Shown here one piece after another: positions 24,277 through 31,918 of a stretch of DNA of 43,043 nt. How positions within the stretch are numbered: position 1 is the stretch's first letter; every line of letters starts with the position of its first letter. Below the pieces are notes generated by a model. That model made no database searches. It saw only the letters and a program-made list of their open reading frames with translations, and was not told the DNA's origin. This stretch comes from Pseudomonadota bacterium (GTDB lineage Bacteria > Myxococcota_A > Bradymonadia > Bradymonadales > GCA-2716585), in contig SYOX01000040.1 in NCBI GenBank assembly GCA_005804885.1, positions 1 to 43,043 on the forward strand, in the 5' to 3' direction. A program made the position numbers and the translations under genes.

Positions 24277-24586
24277 CGATCGCCCCACGCTCCTCGCACC
24301 GCCCCCGCTGGGGGACGGGCTCGTCGGGTGGGGCTTGGATGCGCGGGCGGGCTGCGCCCGGTGGGCGCAGGCCAGCGCAAGGGTGACAGAGAATCGCAGA
24401 GCCGGATCGCCGCGTCCACGTGGGCCTGCGGATTGGGATCTTGCCTCGTCCCGAGCTGCGCTCCCCCTCATATCGACCTGGGCCGCGCGCTGGCCTGCGA
24501 CCGACAGGGCGCAGCCTGCCCTGAAACTCCAGCCCCACCCGACGAGCCCGTCCCCCAGCGGGGGGCGGTGCGAGGAGCGTGGGGCG
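24277..24586. repeat. Family B inverted-repeat element, copy 2
   Basis: The left arm (24277-24335, with CACGCTCCTCGCACCG and ACGGGCTCGTCGGGTGGGGC) is reverse-complemented at 24531-24586. The core (24336-24530) reads like the reverse complement of the copy 1 core, sharing GTGGGCCTG.GGATTGG, GACCTGGGCCGC and GCCTGCGACCGACAGGGCGC. Identity extends through arms and core, so the two are homologous copies in opposite core orientation. It lies in the upstream region of both the dipeptidase and the Cys-rich lipoprotein genes. Confidence 0.9.
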
Positions 24587-24677
24587 CTCGCCGATCGTGG
24601 AGCGCTCGCCGATCGTGGGGCGCTCGCCGATCGTGGTGTGCTCGGGGAGCGTGGGGTGATCGGGGAGCGTGGGGGGG
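24576..24677. repeat. 18-bp tandem array at the edge of Family B copy 2
   Basis: Units start at 24576, 24594, 24612, 24630, 24648 and 24666 with exact 18-bp spacing, e.g. AGCGTGGGGCGCTCGCCG and ATCGTGGGGCGCTCGCCG. The sequence and period match the 7057-7165 array and lie at the same place relative to the arm. The remaining 24678-24890 has no clear gene. Confidence 0.9.
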
Positions 24678-24890
24678 GTTGGGGGCGCATCATCCTTGGG
24701 GTCATCGTCGAGCGTCCTGGCCCCTTGAAGCCTCGCGGATCCGACCTGCCCTCTGCGGACATCGCACAGCCAGCCACCCCACGCAAGCGCGCCCATCTTC
24801 CCTTGCCTGGGTCGAGGTGAATCTGGTTCGTGGCGCTCCTTTACGCTACTTTGGAGGTGGAGGCTGGGATCAACGACTCAGGGGGCGTCC

Positions 24891-27299
24891 GTGACTTCTA
24901 TGAGCGCGATTCGATGGAGTTGTCTGTTGATGCCGACCTTGCTGGCCGGGTGTCTCTTTGACGCCGCGCCGCTCCTGTCCTTGAAGTGCGACACCGATCT
25001 GGACTGCGAGGAACTCGGGGCCAACGCCATCTGTCAGCAGGGCTACTGCCGATCGGAGCGACCCGCCGGCGCTTGTCTTGAAGAGGAGGGCGCCTGCGAC
25101 AACGGGCAATTCTGCGACGGCGTCGAGCGCTGCGCCCCCGATGAGCCCGGCGCGGACGAGCGCGGCTGCCTGCCGGGCGATCCCGTCGATCTCGACGACG
25201 GGATCACCTGCACCGTGGGGCGCTGCGATGAGCTCGCCGACGCCGTCGTTCAGGACTGCTCGACTTGTGAATGTTGTGGAAATACAGGGTCTTGCAGCAC
25301 TGAACCCGCGCCGGCCTGCTCGGCCTGGGTCTGTTCGGCGCTCCACACCTGCGCGTTGATCCCCGCGCCGCAGGGCGAGGGGTGTGATGACGGCGTCGGC
25401 TGCACCGGGCCGGATACCTGCAATGGTCAGGGGCAGTGCGTCGGCGCCCCGGACGACGCGGCCTGCGACGATGGCGCCTTCTGCACGGGTCAGGAGCGCT
25501 GCCTCCCGGGCGATCCGGGCGCCGACGTCCGCGGCTGCCTCCTGGGCGCGCCGCCCGCGATCGAAGACGACTTGCCCTGCAGTGAGGACGCCTGCGATGA
25601 GGAGGCCGACAGAGTCGTCCACGACACCTCGGGCTGCCTGTGCGATTCGGACGATGACTGCGAGACAACCTCCTGCATGCGCAGCCGTTGCGAGGAGGGC
25701 CTGTGCGCCTTCGAACTGCTAGAGATCGGCGAAGGCTGCGACGACGGCGTCGACTGTACGGTCGGTGATGTCTGCGATGGCGCCCAGCGCTGCGTGGGTC
25801 GCCCCGATCCGGTGCGGTGCGACGACGGCGCCTTCTGCAACGGCCAGGAGCAGTGCCTCCCTGCAGACCCTCGCGCCGATGGTGGGGGTTGTGTTGAAGG
25901 CGAGGTCCCCGAGATCGACGACGGGATCGACTGCACGCAGGATGGTTGCGATGAGGAGGAGGATCAGATCGTCCATGAGGATCAGGACTGCGAGTGCGAA
26001 GGCGATGATGACTGCGAGGGTGAGTCGTGCGCCGTCGGTCGGTGCGAGGCCAGAGCCTGCACCCTGGACCCCGCGCCGGTCGGGACGCCTTGCGACGACG
26101 AGGTCGATTGCACCGGCGACGACGCCTGCGACGAGCAACAGCGCTGCGTGGGTGTGCCCGATGACGGCGCCTGCAGCGGCGACGGCGAGCCCTGCAATGG
26201 GGTCGAGCGCTGCGCCCCCGACGCGCCAGGGGCCGACGACGAGGGGTGCGGCGTCGATCCTGAGGAGCCGCTGCCGCTGGCCTGCATCCCGGGGCCTGCG
26301 GAGGTGGCGGGCCTGACGCTCTGGCTCGACGCCGACGATCCTGGGACCTTCACCATGACCCGCGAGAGCGGCGGGCACTCGCTGCGCGGCGACAGCTTCG
26401 TCCTGGGCGGCTCCCTCTCATTCAGCCGCACCGAGTCGGCCTCCCCGCGCCCTGGCCGCTACTTCGTCTACCCGATCGGCTTCACGGCGACCTACGGGAC
26501 GCCGCCGCAGATTGAGATCGAGACGCCGACGGGCACCAACTTCTTCCGGGACACCTTCGAGATCGAGGCCCGCAACGCCACCGTGGGCGGCTTCGAACTC
26601 TTCGTCTATCGGACGGATGACCCGGGAGAGGGCTTCGGCAAGGGGCCGGACGACGCGCGCTGGAGGACGGCCGAGGCCGGGCTCGTGCAGACCTGGGCGG
26701 ACAAGGGCGCCGGGTCGCGCCATGCGACCCAGAGCGCGTCCGAGCGCCGACCGACGAGGCGAGAGGGCGCGCAGGCCGGACGCGCTCTGGTGCGCTTCGA
26801 GGACGACTGGATGGACTTCAGCCGGCCGGCCCGCGACGACATGTCGATCGCGGTCTTGATCCGGACCACGGACGGGCGCGGCGATGACAACTGGTGGGAA
26901 TGTCCTGCGATCATCGGCGGGGAGCTGGCCGGCGTCGTGGACGACCTCGGCCTGGTCCTCAGAGAGGGCAGGGCGGCATGGGCGGCCCGCGACAACGGCT
27001 TTGACGTGCAGACCGACCGCGTCGGCGAGCTCAGCGACGGGCAGGCCCACCTCATCGTCCTGACCCGCGACAAGAACACCGGCGCCGTGGTCCTGCGCGT
27101 CGACGGCCAGGAGCGGGCGCGCGGCACCGGCGTGAACAACCGCCTGGACTCCAACAGCTTCCTCAGGCTCGCGCGCCACCCGACCGGGAGCGGGGCGCTG
27201 AACGCCGAGTACGGCGAGGTCCTGATCTTCGACCGTGTGCTCGACGCGGCTCAGATCGAGCAGGTCGAGGCCTACATGAACTTCAAGTGGGGCCTTTGA
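24891..27299 (+). CDS. Cys-rich repeat lipoprotein with LamG-like domain split by an H-type-lectin-like insert
   Basis: 802 residues from GTG 24891 (ATG at 24900 is possible). The lipobox is LLAGC (C21). Residues ~67-455 hold three to four Cys-rich cycles of the form CDDG..CT...C.......CVG.PD...CDDG.FC.G.E.C.P.DP.AD..GC, then IDDGI.CT.D.CDEE.D..VH, typical of surface lipoproteins of Myxococcota-like bacteria. The C-terminal third is a concanavalin/LamG-type jelly roll: GLTLWLDADD at ~475-483, resuming at TWADKGAGSRHATQ (~601) and ending LIFDRVLDAAQIEQVEAY. Between these, ~510-575 resembles an H-type lectin (FVYPIGFTATYGTPPQIEIE, NATVGGFELFVYRTDD). Probably cell-surface glycan or protein binding. 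The last 17 bp overlap the convergent glycosyltransferase gene. Confidence 0.88.
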   Translation: MTSMSAIRWSCLLMPTLLAGCLFDAAPLLSLKCDTDLDCEELGANAICQQGYCRSERPAGACLEEEGACDNGQFCDGVERCAPDEPGADERGCLPGDPVDLDDGITCTVGRCDELADAVVQDCSTCECCGNTGSCSTEPAPACSAWVCSALHTCALIPAPQGEGCDDGVGCTGPDTCNGQGQCVGAPDDAACDDGAFCTGQERCLPGDPGADVRGCLLGAPPAIEDDLPCSEDACDEEADRVVHDTSGCLCDSDDDCETTSCMRSRCEEGLCAFELLEIGEGCDDGVDCTVGDVCDGAQRCVGRPDPVRCDDGAFCNGQEQCLPADPRADGGGCVEGEVPEIDDGIDCTQDGCDEEEDQIVHEDQDCECEGDDDCEGESCAVGRCEARACTLDPAPVGTPCDDEVDCTGDDACDEQQRCVGVPDDGACSGDGEPCNGVERCAPDAPGADDEGCGVDPEEPLPLACIPGPAEVAGLTLWLDADDPGTFTMTRESGGHSLRGDSFVLGGSLSFSRTESASPRPGRYFVYPIGFTATYGTPPQIEIETPTGTNFFRDTFEIEARNATVGGFELFVYRTDDPGEGFGKGPDDARWRTAEAGLVQTWADKGAGSRHATQSASERRPTRREGAQAGRALVRFEDDWMDFSRPARDDMSIAVLIRTTDGRGDDNWWECPAIIGGELAGVVDDLGLVLREGRAAWAARDNGFDVQTDRVGELSDGQAHLIVLTRDKNTGAVVLRVDGQERARGTGVNNRLDSNSFLRLARHPTGSGALNAEYGEVLIFDRVLDAAQIEQVEAYMNFKWGL

Positions 27300-28449
27300 G
27301 CAGCGCGCCGCCCAGCCGGCTGTAGAAGGCGTCGAAGGACTCTACCATCTTGTCGAGGCTGAAGCGCTCGACGGCGGCCTGACGCGCGGCCTGGGACATG
27401 GACTTGCGCAGGGCCTCGTCGTGGATGATCCGCGCGAGGCGGTCGGCCAGCCCCTTGGCGTCGCCGGGCTCGACGAGGAAGCCGTCGATCCCCTCGCGGA
27501 CGCTCTCAGGGTTGCCGCCGGTCCGCGTGGTGACGATGGGCAGGCCGCAGGCCAGCCCTTCGAGGATGGCGTTGGAGAGGCCCTCGGAGAGGGAGGGCAG
27601 GGCGAGCGCGTCGCACAGGGGCAGGAGCGCGTGGACGTCGTCGCGCAGGCCCAGGAAGTGGACGCTGTCGCCGATGTGGTGGGCCACCGCGGCGCTCTCC
27701 AGGGGCTGCCGCAGCGGCCCGTCGCCGACGAGCAGCAGTGAGACCTTCTGGCCGCGGCCGCGGAGCTCTCCCAGCGCCCGGAGGAGGTGCTCGTGCCCCT
27801 TGACCTCCTTGAGGTTGGCCACGCAGATCACCCAGAAGGTGTCCGGGTCGACCTGGGGCAGCGCCTGGCGGCCCTCCAGGCCGCCCGCCCGCGGCTTGAA
27901 GAGCGCCGTGTCGACCCCGTTGGGGATGACCGCCGTGAAGGTGCCGTTGAGGCCGCCCGTGGCGAGGTTCTTCTCGATGATGGCCGCCGAGGGCGCGACG
28001 ATGGCGTCGAAGCGGCGGTTGAGCACGCGATCGGCCAGCGCCATGCGGCGGCTGCGGAAGATCCCCATGTCCCTGCGGCTCGACACCCGCACGCAGGGCT
28101 GCCCCAGGATCGGCATCGAGGCGCACAGGAAGTCGGCCGACTCGTGCATCGACTGCACGACGTCGATGTGCTCGCGGCGGATCAGCGTCGCGATCTTCGC
28201 CGCCGCCTTGAAGCCCGAGGTGCCATAAGCCTTGGTCGTCGGCAGCTGGATGATCTGGATGGGATCTGCGGCGCCCACATCCAGAGCGCCCGAAGGGAAG
28301 GGCATTCTTGAAGGAGCGAGGGTGGATAGCTGCACGACCCACACCTTGAACCCACGTCGGGCGAGGCCGACGGCGAGGTTGTAGAGGTGGAGCTCAGTGC
28401 CTGAGTGTCCGCCGATGTAAGTGTCGATGACGAAGAGGATCCTGATCAT
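27283..28449 (-). CDS. GT4-family glycosyltransferase
   Basis: 388 residues from ATG 28447-28449 (MIRILFVIDTYIGGHSGTE). A much longer in-frame extension is antisense to tcdA and is rejected. GT-B features: N-terminal GG.....HL.NLA..L...G, the C-terminal nucleotide-binding half with VIPNGVDTALFKP, VANLKEVKGHEHLLRAL, LLVGDGPLR, LGLRDDVHALLPLCD, and the EX7E motif in PSLSEGLSNAILEGLACGLP. GT4 enzymes are retaining transferases using NDP-sugars, here probably for a cell-surface polysaccharide or glycolipid. It is cytoplasmic. The gene is alone rather than in a polysaccharide cluster. Its stop codon overlaps the convergent lipoprotein gene by 17 bp. Confidence 0.93.
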   Translation of the reverse strand: MIRILFVIDTYIGGHSGTELHLYNLAVGLARRGFKVWVVQLSTLAPSRMPFPSGALDVGAADPIQIIQLPTTKAYGTSGFKAAAKIATLIRREHIDVVQSMHESADFLCASMPILGQPCVRVSSRRDMGIFRSRRMALADRVLNRRFDAIVAPSAAIIEKNLATGGLNGTFTAVIPNGVDTALFKPRAGGLEGRQALPQVDPDTFWVICVANLKEVKGHEHLLRALGELRGRGQKVSLLLVGDGPLRQPLESAAVAHHIGDSVHFLGLRDDVHALLPLCDALALPSLSEGLSNAILEGLACGLPIVTTRTGGNPESVREGIDGFLVEPGDAKGLADRLARIIHDEALRKSMSQAARQAAVERFSLDKMVESFDAFYSRLGGALLKGPT

Positions 28450-28683
28450 CTTCAGGCCCTCGCAGCTTGCCGCCAAGGTGGCGTCACGAAAGGGGTTCGA
28501 TGCCCTTGGCGCGGGGGGAGCGCCACCCCTGGTGTACAGTTTTAGTCTCGTTGCGTCCAGATAAAACCCCCGTGGGGTGTTGTTCCTGGCGACCCGAGGT
28601 GGCCCGCAGTATAGGTACACGGTCGCCGCTGGGGGCGGCCTGTGTGGCGCTGGCCGTCGGCCACGGCGCCAGGAGGAGCTGGG

Positions 28684-29460
28684 ATGAGCGATTACGATCA
28701 GCGCTTTGGCGGCCTCGCCCGCCTCTACGGGGTCGGCGGCGCCGAGGCGCTGCGCCGCGCCCACGTCTGCGTCGTGGGCGTCGGCGGCGTCGGCTCCGGG
28801 GCGGTCGAGGCGCTGGCGCGCTCGGGGATCGGCAAGCTGACCCACATTGACCTCGACGACGTGTGCGTCACCAACACCACCCGGCAGATCCACGCCCTCG
28901 ACGGCGAGATCGGCCGACCCAAGGTCGAGGTGATGGCCGACCGCGTCCGCCGCATCAACCCCGAGTGCGAGATCCGCGCCGAGGTGGACTTCTTCACCCC
29001 GTCGAGCGCCGAGGCGCTGATCCGCGCCGGAGCCTTCGACGTCGTGCTGGACGCCATCGATCAGGTCCCCAACAAGTGCCTCCTGCTGGCCCGCTGCCGC
29101 GATCTCCAGATCCCCGCCGTCACCGTCGGCGGCGCAGGCGGCCGCCGCGATCCCGCCCGCGTCGCCGTCGATGACCTGACCCGCACCCAGCACGACGGCC
29201 TCCTTCGCAGCGTGCGGCGGACTCTGCGCGCCGATCACGGCTTCCCCGGCGGCAACGCCCGCTGGGGCATCCCCTGCGTCTACTCCACCGAACAGGTCGT
29301 CTTCCCCGGCGCCGACGGGCAGGTCTGCGACTCCCCCGAGCCGGGCGTCAGCCTCCGGCTCGACTGCGCCTCCGGCTTCGGCACCGCCAGCTTCGTGACG
29401 GGCACCTTCGGCCTCGTGGCCGCCTCGATCGTCGTCAACCGTATCGCCGCCCCGGCCTGA
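28684..29460 (+). CDS. tcdA: tRNA threonylcarbamoyladenosine dehydratase
   Basis: 258 residues from ATG 28684 (MSDYDQRFGGLARLYGVGGA), with AGGAGG at about 28670. The E1-like ThiF/MoeB fold is clear: VCVVGVGGVGSGAVEALARS (ATP-binding glycine motif), IDLDDVCVTNTTRQIHAL, then DVVLDAIDQVPNK, VAVDDLTRTQHDGLLR and VRRTLR. The TcdA-specific markers are the RFGG.ARLYG start, the NTTRQIHAL motif and the DDLtrT..DpLlr segment. TcdA (CsdL/YgdL) uses ATP to cyclise t6A37 of ANN-decoding tRNAs to ct6A in the cytoplasm. The final 181 bp overlap the 3' end of the convergent membrane-protein gene. The 28450-28683 gap has no other gene. Confidence 0.93.
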   Translation: MSDYDQRFGGLARLYGVGGAEALRRAHVCVVGVGGVGSGAVEALARSGIGKLTHIDLDDVCVTNTTRQIHALDGEIGRPKVEVMADRVRRINPECEIRAEVDFFTPSSAEALIRAGAFDVVLDAIDQVPNKCLLLARCRDLQIPAVTVGGAGGRRDPARVAVDDLTRTQHDGLLRSVRRTLRADHGFPGGNARWGIPCVYSTEQVVFPGADGQVCDSPEPGVSLRLDCASGFGTASFVTGTFGLVAASIVVNRIAAPA

Positions 29461-30659
29461 AGATCCCCGTGCGCCGCCGCAAAGAAGGCCACCACGGGCC
29501 AGATCCGCGCGAAGTCCGGCGCCTCCACGTAAGGCCCCGCACCCTGCTTGAGCGGCAGCGCCCTGCTGACCTGGCGCTGCGGCAGCTCGGCCCTGAGCGC
29601 GATCGTCGCCCCATGCCCGCTCGCCTCACCCGCCGCCCCCCAGCCTGCCCCTCCGCTGCGCTGCCTCAACCTCACGGTGACCTCGGCCAGCTCACCCGAC
29701 ACCAGCCACGCCGTGACCTCGGTCGAGAAGGGCCGATCGAGCCTGACCTCCACGGGCCGCGCTCGACGCCCGACCGACTGGATCAGGCTCGTCGGCGTCA
29801 GCGCCACGGCGCCGACCTGCGCGCTGACCTGCGGCCTGCCCCGCAGCCTGCGCTGGAGCGCCAGCAGCCTCGACGCCGCCACAGGCCGCAGCGTCGAGAC
29901 CATCGGCGCGTTGATCGCCGCCTCCGCGACCGCCTCGCCGATGGGCGCAACCCCCATCGTGGACGGCTCAAAGCGCCCCTCCTCGACCGGCCCCGCCTCC
30001 TCGAAGGCCACCCCCAGCAGCGAGGGCGCGACAACCTCGGTCGGCGCCTGGGGGTCGATCAGCAGCGCGATCGACGCCCCGACCTCCGGCCGATCCACCG
30101 CGCCCGGGTGGGCCTTGACCGTCGCCTCCCGCCCGGCACCGAGCGCGTCCACATAGCGGATCTTGACCTTCGGCCACCGCGCGGTGTCCTCCACCTCGCC
30201 CTGGATCAGCGCCCCGTGGGTCAGCAGCGTCCGCTGCCCCAGCGTCAACCTCGGCGCCTTTTGCCTCGCCGCCGACGCCGCCGGTCGCGGGCGAGCCGCG
30301 GGCACCTCCTCGTCGAAGTACCAGCGCTTGACCAGCGGCAAGAACGCGAAGATCGTCCCCATCCCGATCATCTTGCACGCGATGAGCACGAAGAGGGCCG
30401 CCATCGCGTCCGGGTTCCTCGCCAGATCCTGAACAAGCGCGCGCTCATCCATGTCGATGAAGGCCATCACGAGGTAGGGGCTGAACATCATCAGCAGCGC
30501 GAAGGTCAGCACGAAGAAGATGCCGTTCCTCCCCACCCGGACCCGCAGCCGCTCCCAGTCCAGGCTCGCCCTCGGCGGTCGCGCCGCCGCCTCTCCCACC
30601 CGGACAAAGCGTCGAGGGGTCAGCGTCGAGGGCGCCGAGGTGGTTCGTGTCGTCGACAT
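29280..30659 (-). CDS. Membrane protein with two N-terminal TM segments and DUF3592-like domain
   Basis: 459 residues from ATG 30657-30659 (GAGG nearby). Membrane segments are at ~47-70 (FFVLTFALLMMFSPYLVMAF) and ~85-110 (LFVLIACKMIGMGTIFAFLP). The region ~130-215 (THGALIQGEVEDTARWPKVK, IRYVDALGAGREATV, VGASIALLIDPQAP) resembles DUF3592-type domains that follow a pair of TM helices. The rest is beta-rich (SAQVGAVALTPTSLIQ, ATIALRAELPQRQVSRALPL). The last ~60 codons (from GDLQAGAAIRL) are antisense to tcdA with no stop until 29280, so the true C-terminus may be shorter in relatives. Function unknown. Most homologous proteins are inner-membrane. Confidence 0.7.
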   Translation of the reverse strand: MSTTRTTSAPSTLTPRRFVRVGEAAARPPRASLDWERLRVRVGRNGIFFVLTFALLMMFSPYLVMAFIDMDERALVQDLARNPDAMAALFVLIACKMIGMGTIFAFLPLVKRWYFDEEVPAARPRPAASAARQKAPRLTLGQRTLLTHGALIQGEVEDTARWPKVKIRYVDALGAGREATVKAHPGAVDRPEVGASIALLIDPQAPTEVVAPSLLGVAFEEAGPVEEGRFEPSTMGVAPIGEAVAEAAINAPMVSTLRPVAASRLLALQRRLRGRPQVSAQVGAVALTPTSLIQSVGRRARPVEVRLDRPFSTEVTAWLVSGELAEVTVRLRQRSGGAGWGAAGEASGHGATIALRAELPQRQVSRALPLKQGAGPYVEAPDFARIWPVVAFFAAAHGDLQAGAAIRLTTIEAATRPKVPVTKLAVPKPEAQSSRRLTPGSGESQTCPSAPGKTTCSVE

Positions 30660-30704
30660 TCTTGAGCCTCTGGGGCGGGCCTCGTCCTTCAGAGGCCCAT
30701 CTTC

Positions 30705-30733
30705 AAGGTTCGCCCTTGCGAACCCGCTGTCAA
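30705..30733 (-). promoter_or_regulatory. Promoter-like pair upstream of the membrane-protein gene
   Basis: Minus strand TTGACA (30728-30733) with AACCTT (30705-30710) 17 bp downstream; the -35 is perfect, the -10 weak. A perfect 7-bp hairpin GGTTCGC/GCGAACC (30707-30724) overlaps it. Confidence 0.45.
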
Positions 30734-30780
30734 CAGCACCTCATCGATCCCCGCGCGATCGAGAACGCGCACACGAGCAC

Positions 30781-31100
30781 GTCGAGATCGGCGAACTCCC
30801 CCTCCTGTCCTCCCCCTCGCTTCGCAAGGGGGAGGAACGCTCGCGGTTCGGGCAAGGGGGAGCGGCGAGTCGACTTCGATGACGGACAAGGGGAGATCGG
30901 CGAGTCGACTTCGTTGACGGACACGTTGGGCTCGGCGAATCAACTTCGTTGACGGGCACGGAGAGATCGGCGAGTCGACTTCGGTGAGGGGCAAGGGGAG
31001 ATCATCGAGTCGACTTCGATGTCGGTCACGTCGGGATCGGCGAATCGACTTCGTTGATGGACAAGGGGAGAGCGGCGAGTCGACTTCGTTGATGAGCTCT
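30781..31100. repeat. Family A copy 3, left hairpin cap and array
   Basis: An outer cap (about 30791-30860: ACTCCCCCTCCTGTCCTCC, CCCCCTCGCTTCGCAAGGGGG, CGCTCGCGGTTCGG) is followed by units at 30867, 30902, 30937, 30972, 31007, 31042 and 31077, all exactly 35 bp apart. Variants include GAATCAACTTCG and GAATCGACTTCG. Seven units is the longest left array in the window. Confidence 0.93.
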
Positions 31101-31377
31101 GCACGTTGACGGTCCACCCGGGCTCGCGCCCGGGCCTTAGGTTTTGTCCCGGGCCGCCCCGCCATCCGGCGGGGCTGGCGAGCGGGTGTCAGCGTGTGCA
31201 GAGCATGCCCCAAGGTCGAGATAACAAGATAAATTCAGCATTTGGCAAACGTCGATCGGTCTTGTGAGGGTCTGTCGCCTGAAGGTTGACTTCCTGACGC
31301 GAGCCCCGCCGGAGGGCGGGGCGACCCAGGACAAAACCCAAGGCCCGGGCGCGAGCCCGGGTGGACCGTCAACGTGC
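31101..31377. repeat. Family A copy 3, central inverted repeat and core
   Basis: GCACGTTGACGG (from 31101) is reverse-complemented by CCGTCAACGTGC (to 31377). The nested pair CCCGGGCTCGCGCCCGGG / CCCGGGCGCGAGCCCGGG and the CCCCGCC.GGCGGGG hairpins are conserved. The core contains GAGGGTCTGTC (31266-31276), TGAAGGTTGACTTC and an unusually AT-rich patch (31217-31250) as found nowhere else in the element. Confidence 0.92.
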
Positions 31378-31795
31378 AGATCGCATCAACGAAGTCGACT
31401 CGCCGATCTCGACGTGCCCGTCATCGAAGTCGACTCGCCGATCCCGACGTGACCGTCATCGAAGTCGACTCGTTGATCCCCCTTGTCCGTCAACGAAGTC
31501 GACTCGCCGATCTCGACGTGACCGACATCGAAGTCGACTCCCCGATCTCGACGTGACCGACAACGAAGTCGACTCGCCGATCCCGACGTGACCGACAACG
31601 AAGTCGACTCCCCGATCCCGACGTGCCCGTCAACGAAGTCGACTCGACGATCCGCCGTGTCCGAACCGCGAGCGTCCCTCCCCCTTGCGAAGCGAGGGGG
31701 AGGACAGGAGGGGGAGTTACGAGGGGGAGGACAGCAGGGGGAGTTGCCTTGCCCGCCATCGAAGTCGACCCGCCGATCTCGACTTGCAGGGTTGA
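31378..31795. repeat. Family A copy 3, right array and hairpin caps
   Basis: Eight inverted units (CGAAGTCGACTCGCCGATC and variants, 35-bp period) run to ~31655. A cap follows (CCGAACCGCGAGCG, CCCCCTTGCGAAGCGAGGGGG, GGAGGACAGGAGGGGGAG) with a partial second cap at ~31718-31745, and one more unit (CATCGAAGTCGACCC) at ~31752. It mirrors the left side, making the whole 30.8-31.8 kb block a ~1-kb imperfect palindrome. No gene in 30660-31918. Confidence 0.92.
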
Positions 31796-31918
31796 TCGTC
31801 ATCGTTGGAGGTGGCCCATCGGGGCGGGGGCGGCGGACGCGGGCGGGATCTGGTCCTGGGGCGTCGAAGCGGTTTATATGGGGGGTCACGATCGGAGAAC
31901 CCCCCCACGGGAGTCGGC

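Noticed and set aside
28450..29238. N-terminal extension of the glycosyltransferase into the tcdA region
   Set aside because: It is antisense to tcdA and lacks GT-B features; the GT begins with the typical MIRILFVIDTY at 28449.
30867..31655. CRISPR array
   Set aside because: The 35-bp units have no unique spacers: the variable half is drawn from a few related versions, both orientations occur, and no cas gene is present.
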